NCBI GenBank assembly: GCA_028565635.1
Contig: JAOXYB010075166.1
Coordinates: 1 to 23,556, forward strand
Direction: 5' to 3'
Origin: Phoronis ovalis
Taxonomy: Eukaryota; Phoronida; Phoronidae
Length of the DNA: 23,556 bases
Shown here: positions 20,701 to 23,556 of the stretch, piece after piece
Layout: every line of letters starts with the position of its first letter
Position numbering within the stretch: position 1 is the first letter of the stretch
Program-made: the position numbers and the translations under genes
The notes under the pieces: generated by a model
Databases searched by the model: none
What the model saw: only the letters and a program-made list of their open reading frames with translations
Told to the model about the DNA's origin: nothing

Positions 20701-22944
20701 AAGAGAGTTTGGTATATCTAATGTTCATCACGTACATAGTGAATAAGCACCGAGTAAAAGGCACGCACCTACTTGTATACATAGTTATAGAACTAGCTAA
20801 ATTATTAGATCAATAATTTTTCTTATTCGTTTTAATTTTTACAACGAACCTGCTAAGCCATATAGTAATACAGGATGTCGTTTTGATCCAATAGGTGGGA
20901 CACCAACAAATTAAAAGTCATCAATCAAATACATAAAACGGTTATCTTAGAAATGCTTTCTTTAGGCCGATGAATCCCTAGCTATTTGCTTCTTTGATGC
21001 GCAATGTATGAATGGCGTTCACAGCATATTGAGTTAACTTTACCCCCAACAATGTTCTTAATTACCATAAATTTAAAAGTAAGAGGCAGCTCTCGATAGA
21101 CTGTAATATGATAACAACGTACCAAGCTCTAGTTATTTCTGCGGACAAGGTACCTTGAACACGTGGGTTTATATATTAGTTATTTGTAACAATCATGTTA
21201 TATATTATATATCTTCATGAAATATTCATTCTTATTCTTATTCATATAGAATGTCAAGAACCTTTTCAGTATTATACGCTTCAGCGATTTTATTTCTCAT
21301 TTTATATTAAATAAGCATTGTTTAGCTTAAATAATAATCATCATAAAGAGAGATTGTTTATCGTCTGTTAATCTTCAATAAAACCCATCAAATATTCATG
21401 GTGATGTCAGCTTTTCATAATCCTTTGTCGCCGAATAGCCACTAGAATTTATTTGCTGTAATATCAGTTTTATAATTTTAAAACTTCCAGTGGAAACAAA
21501 ATATGGCGTTGTGCGTTGTGCATGCTTATATTCTTTTACCTTCCCCCTCTCTACTTCACATACAGATGCATGTTAACTGTACGAAATCAATCTGACTCAG
21601 TATACCTGCTTTATTCAAATAACACCATTTTGTAGACCATCTAGCATATTTCTACAAACTATTTAGTATGAAGCTCAGCAAACATTTTTATTCGGTCACA
21701 AGTCGTAATAATGCCTACACAGGATTGAACACACTTTTTTTAATTAGCAATAGACCTAGATGATTAAAGCACACTTGGTGGACATTTTGGAATCAGAATA
21801 AAATAATAGTTTCACCTGCCTAAGTAATTCAATCAATTTTCAATTCAAAACTATAATATAAAATTGTATTTTCTTATAGTTTGTGAAGTAATATCAATGG
21901 CCATAGCACACACATTAAGAAAAAGCTAGACCATAAGAAGAAGCATGTTTTGCAATTAGAGGAGATTTTTCTTTTAATTCCATCTGGGTTTTTTCATTGG
22001 TTTATGTAATTTATATTTTAATTCAAATATAATATATTAAATTTCATGTTTTTTAGACCACATTCAAAAAGAGTTATCTCGACTTATGGAAGTTCGTAAA
22101 CAGATGGAGGAACAATATTTGAAAATTCAAGGTAACACTTCAAAATCTGCTACTAGAGACGTTCTTCAGTTAATTTGAAACTTAGTTTGACTGCGAAATA
22201 ATTCACAATTAAACAAATATAATACAAAGAATGAGGAAAACAGCCTTGTACGAACTATTCACGTATAAACGATTTGCTAGAAATTACGATATCTGCTATT
22301 GGACCTGAAATATGTGAAGATAACGTCAAATCTCGAAAATAAAAGTACCAGCCTATTTCCTATAATACTCGTATTCTTCATTTCATTTAATTTTGCACAC
22401 AAAATTAATTGCAAAAGATACTCATAGGAACACCGTTATGAGGTGAACATAATTTTCAACAAGAATTTATACAAAAAGCTAGTTTACTCGCGCTATAAAT
22501 TAAAACGTTTTTATTCACGCATCTTTCATTATTTATTCGCAGCGTCATTATCAGTAGAACAATACAAAGGGAATTCCGCCAGGAGTAGAGAGCAAGAAAA
22601 TAATAAACAAAAAATAGAAACACAACTCGAAGGTAATTTTTTATATATTATATAAACGAAACTATGACATTATCTAGTCTTTATATAAAATTACACTTTT
22701 CGTATTTTAAAACAGTAGTCGTGTTTATATGAATCGGTTAAAAAGCATTTCTGTAATATTAAAGCAATTTAAAGTCAATAACCAAACAATAACATTGTGT
22801 GTGAAAATGAACGTGTGGACTTATTTAGCTATAAATAAATATACTAATTTTGTTTCTCTTATTTCAGAGGCACAATCAGTTATGCTAGATTTTACTAAGA
22901 AAATGAAAGAAATTCGTAAAACAGTCGATATCTTAAAAGAATAG
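16312..22944 (+). CDS. SKOR: SKI family transcriptional corepressor, SKOR/CORL/Fussel type (complete five-exon model)
   Basis: The product is a nuclear corepressor. SKOR1 (LBXCOR1/CORL1) partners LBX1, SKOR proteins dampen TGF-beta/BMP-SMAD signalling, and the fly orthologue fuss is neuronal. The join is 16312-17787, 19116-19152, 22057-22131, 22543-22632, 22868-22944: 1755 bases, 584 residues. The Ski/Dac domain is at about residues 34-133 and includes LCLAQISNTLLKHFSYNEIH and GITCVQCTPVQLEILRRAGA, signatures closer to SKOR than to SKI/SNON or DACH. The SMAD4-binding SAND-like zinc domain is at about 138-230, with CIKCNFC (162-168), HCH (180-182), AANFNSWRRHL and AWEDVKAMFNGGSRKR. A Ser/Pro/Met-rich linker follows, then an acidic tract (451-465). 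Exons 2-5 encode a charged coiled coil (about 493-584), as in other SKI-family proteins. The ATG has a strong context (A at -3, G at +4) and sits just after a splice acceptor. The protein is much shorter than the human SKOR proteins (about 950-1000 residues). Whether it binds SMAD4 is not shown. Confidence 0.93.
16411..16710 (+). other. Ski/Sno/Dac domain (residues ~34-133)
   Basis: The encoded segment SVLLEGVPIVSLIIDGSDRL through NLPPKLPDNF corresponds to the winged-helix-like Ski/Dac fold used for protein contacts and possibly DNA binding. The sequence is near-identical to vertebrate SKOR in the central part (RVALGITCVQCTPVQLEILR and AMPISSRRCGMITKREAERL), making this the most conserved region of the window. 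Confidence 0.95.
16723..17001 (+). other. c-SKI SMAD4-binding SAND-like zinc domain (residues ~138-230)
   Basis: The segment runs from VYHKCGWGSQGKFMPSRYN to MFNGGSRKR. Candidate zinc ligands are Cys162, Cys165, Cys168 and His180/Cys181/His182. In SKI this fold binds SMAD4. SKOR proteins keep the fold, but residue-level SMAD4 contacts cannot be judged from the sequence alone. Confidence 0.9.
17662..17706 (+). repeat. Acidic Asp/Glu tract encoded by GAT/GAC trinucleotide run
   Basis: Residues 451-465 are almost entirely Asp and Glu. They are encoded by mixed GAT, GAC and GAA codons rather than one pure triplet, so the tract is likely kept by selection on the peptide rather than being a fresh expansion. 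The run may still be length-variable between alleles. Confidence 0.85.
17788..19115 (+). other. SKOR-like intron after the large exon (1328 bases)
   Basis: Phase 0, donor GTATGT, acceptor TTGTTGTATTTTCAG. Its first 100 bases contain an in-frame stop (17815-17817) and two AATAAA hexamers (17840-17845, 17880-17885). The rest is AT-rich with a short AT dinucleotide run near 18831-18842. No other exon is seen. Confidence 0.9.
17840..17885 (+). terminator. Intronic poly(A) signals (two AATAAA) just after the donor
   Basis: Perfect AATAAA hexamers lie at 17840-17845 and 17880-17885, 22 and 62 bases after the in-frame stop reached if the donor at 17788 is not used. Use of either would yield a 501-residue protein ending VCENICFLC, with both conserved domains but no coiled coil. 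In AT-rich DNA the hexamer can occur by chance, so this is a hypothesis. Confidence 0.35.
19116..19152 (+). CDS. SKOR: SKOR-like coiled-coil exon A (37 bases)
   Basis: It lies between TATTTTCAG and the donor GTAAGC. It enters in phase 0 and leaves in phase 1. It encodes NLIEKNQDKIQA plus the first base of an Asp codon, and starts the charged helix. The exon is too short for standard open-frame detection; it is supported by the exact frame match to both neighbours. Confidence 0.85.
19329..19371. repeat. 15-bp hairpin with one G-T wobble
   Basis: CTATTCACCTACGGT (19329-19343) pairs with ACCGTAAGTGAATAG (19357-19371) across a 13-base loop, with one mismatch. It is probably a small palindromic remnant of a mobile element. 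Confidence 0.7.
19773..19881. repeat. Imperfect inverted repeat (~45-bp arms, ~20-base spacer)
   Basis: The left arm 19773-19817 starts GATTAAAATC and contains GTTACTTATTTGCT. The right arm 19838-19881 reads AGCAGATAAGTAAC to GATTTTAATC. The arms match with several substitutions and a one-base gap, roughly four-fifths identity by eye. The size and intronic location fit a decayed miniature inverted-repeat or foldback element. Confidence 0.75.
22057..22131 (+). CDS. SKOR: SKOR-like coiled-coil exon B (75 bases)
   Basis: Acceptor TTTTTTAG, donor GTAACA, phase 1 at both ends. With the G carried from exon A it encodes DHIQKELSRLMEVRKQMEEQ then YLKIQ. Heptad-like spacing of Leu/Ile/Met with many Glu, Lys and Arg indicates a coiled coil. 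Confidence 0.9.
22132..22542 (+). other. SKOR-like intron (411 bases)
   Basis: AT-rich, phase 1, donor GTAACA and acceptor TTATTCGCAG. Nothing else is recognised. Confidence 0.9.
22543..22632 (+). CDS. SKOR: SKOR-like coiled-coil exon C (90 bases)
   Basis: Acceptor ATTTATTCGCAG, donor GTAATT, phase 1 at both ends. It encodes ASLSVEQYKGNSARSREQE then NNKQKIETQLE. It is polar, Gln/Glu/Lys-rich and continuous with the coiled coil. The length is a multiple of three, so skipping it would keep the frame. Confidence 0.88.
22633..22867 (+). other. SKOR-like last intron (235 bases)
   Basis: AT-rich, phase 1, with an excellent acceptor TTTCTCTTATTTCAG. An open frame running from 22729 into the last exon is mostly intronic and is not the gene start. 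Confidence 0.9.
22868..22944 (+). CDS. SKOR: SKOR-like last coding exon (77 bases, stop TAG)
   Basis: It enters in phase 1 and encodes EAQSVMLDFTKKMKEIRKTV then DILKE and TAG at 22942-22944. It ends the coiled coil. The frame closes without any forced shift from the ATG at 16312 through all four junctions, strong internal support for the model. Confidence 0.92.
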
Positions 22945-23429
22945 ACGTTTAAGTAATCGCGTTTAACACTTTGGAGGGATCACACCGTCCCGTGCAGATG
23001 AAAAAACGTGAGATCATAATGAAAGAATGACTATATATGGTGGTAATATGATCCCGCAGGGGACTAGCTGTCTGGGAATACAAACTACATTGTTAATTAC
23101 AGTACGGAAAATTCACGTTCTTGCTCATGTTCGACAAATAAGGCTAAGGTAGCACACAATTAACAGTACGAAGTCCCATGGCAACGCAATGTTAAATGAA
23201 CGCCGGGAATGAACGATTAATTTCAAATATATTTGTTAAAAAAACGAAATGCTGAGCGCCAATTTCTCTCTCGGTCAACTTGCATCACACATATATGTTA
23301 GGAAATCCGATCCATTTACCCCCCCCCAACAGCCGTACAGATTTCGAGATATTTGCCAAAAATTGAACCCCCTTGGAGAGATCGGAACCTGGAGTTATTT
23401 GAACTTTACCTCTCGCCGGTACGCGAACT
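22945..23429 (+). other. SKOR-like 3' UTR and flank
   Basis: No canonical AATAAA or ATTAAA is visible between the stop and the window end, so the transcript end is undetermined. From about 23260 the sequence is less AT-rich and contains a nine-C run near 23320-23328. A 60-codon open frame at 23249-23431 shows no recognisable domain and runs into the terminal inverted repeat, so it is not called as a gene. A half RFX-type site (CCATGGCAAC) is at 23176-23185. Confidence 0.6.
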
Positions 23430-23556
23430 GATACGAGGTCATGTGATGCGCCCAGAGATTTTCGTTAATTTCACAAGCCGTGTTTTTGAACAAGAATGAT
23501 AGCTGTTGCTTGTGAAATTAACGAAAATCTCTGGGCGCATCACATGACCTCGTATC
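23430..23556. repeat. Perfect 48-bp inverted repeat with 31-base spacer at the window end
   Basis: The left arm 23430-23477 (GATACGAGGTCATGTGATGC to TTTCACAAG) is the exact reverse complement of the right arm 23509-23556. The spacer is 23478-23508. The right arm ends at the last base of the window, so the repeat may extend further. It could be one end of a foldback or MITE-like element, or an artefact at a sequence end. Confidence 0.95.

Larger units (their letters stand above)
19153..22056 (+). other. SKOR-like intron, 2904 bases, with inverted repeats
   Basis: Donor GTAAGC, acceptor CATGTTTTTTAG, phase 1. It holds a 15-bp hairpin at 19329-19371 and an imperfect inverted repeat at 19773-19881. 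Short open frames inside (for example 19485-19679 minus) match nothing known. No additional in-phase exon was recognised, though a small alternative one could be missed. Confidence 0.85.

Noticed and set aside
22443-22655. Plus-strand open frames around the last SKOR exons (22443-22655 and 22729-22944) as separate small genes
   Set aside because: They are mostly intronic. Only their parts between the splice sites are coding, as SKOR exons.
23249-23431. 60-codon open frame near the right edge
   Set aside because: No recognised domain. It ends at the inverted repeat, and low-complexity CCCCCCCCC lies inside it.

Overview
This window looks like a piece of an animal nuclear genome. It is strongly A+T-rich, its genes are split by GT-AG introns with short exons, and the recognisable proteins belong to metazoan families. 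Divergence from the vertebrate proteins suggests a non-vertebrate bilaterian, most likely a lophotrochozoan such as a mollusc. That placement is inference, not something the sequence proves.

Two protein-coding genes can be supported, arranged head to head about 12.6 kb apart. On the minus strand, the 5' end of a long-tailed class I myosin (MYO1E/MYO1F type) occupies about 1134-3735. Four exons encode the first 104 residues of the motor domain, and the gene runs off the left edge before the P-loop. Its presumed promoter at about 3885-3950 carries an NRF1-type site, an ETS-type site and a perfect CRE palindrome. On the plus strand, 16312-22944 holds what appears to be a complete SKI/SNO-family corepressor of the SKOR (CORL/Fussel) type. 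One large exon carries the Ski/Dac domain, the SMAD4-binding SAND-like zinc domain and an acidic tract. Four small exons (37, 75, 90 and 77 coding bases) then encode a coiled-coil tail, giving a 584-residue protein. The reading frame closes exactly across all junctions.

Layout: 1-3735 myosin exons and introns; about 3736-3950 myosin 5' UTR and promoter; about 4000-16300 AT-rich intergenic and 5'-flanking DNA with no recognisable coding gene but two candidate promoter-like spots (about 10035-10446 and 12258-12310); 16312-22944 SKOR-like gene; 22945-23556 its 3' flank, ending in a perfect 48-bp inverted repeat whose right arm stops at the last base of the window.

The two products have no obvious joint function: one is an actin motor, the other a neural nuclear corepressor linked to TGF-beta/BMP signalling. 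Their proximity is more likely conserved linkage or chance than an operon-like relation. I see no bacterial-type system, CRISPR array, intact transposon or novel multi-gene machinery. The points most worth following up are the SKOR coiled-coil mini-exons, a possible truncated SKOR isoform made by intronic polyadenylation, the candidate core promoter at 12258, and the inverted repeats.
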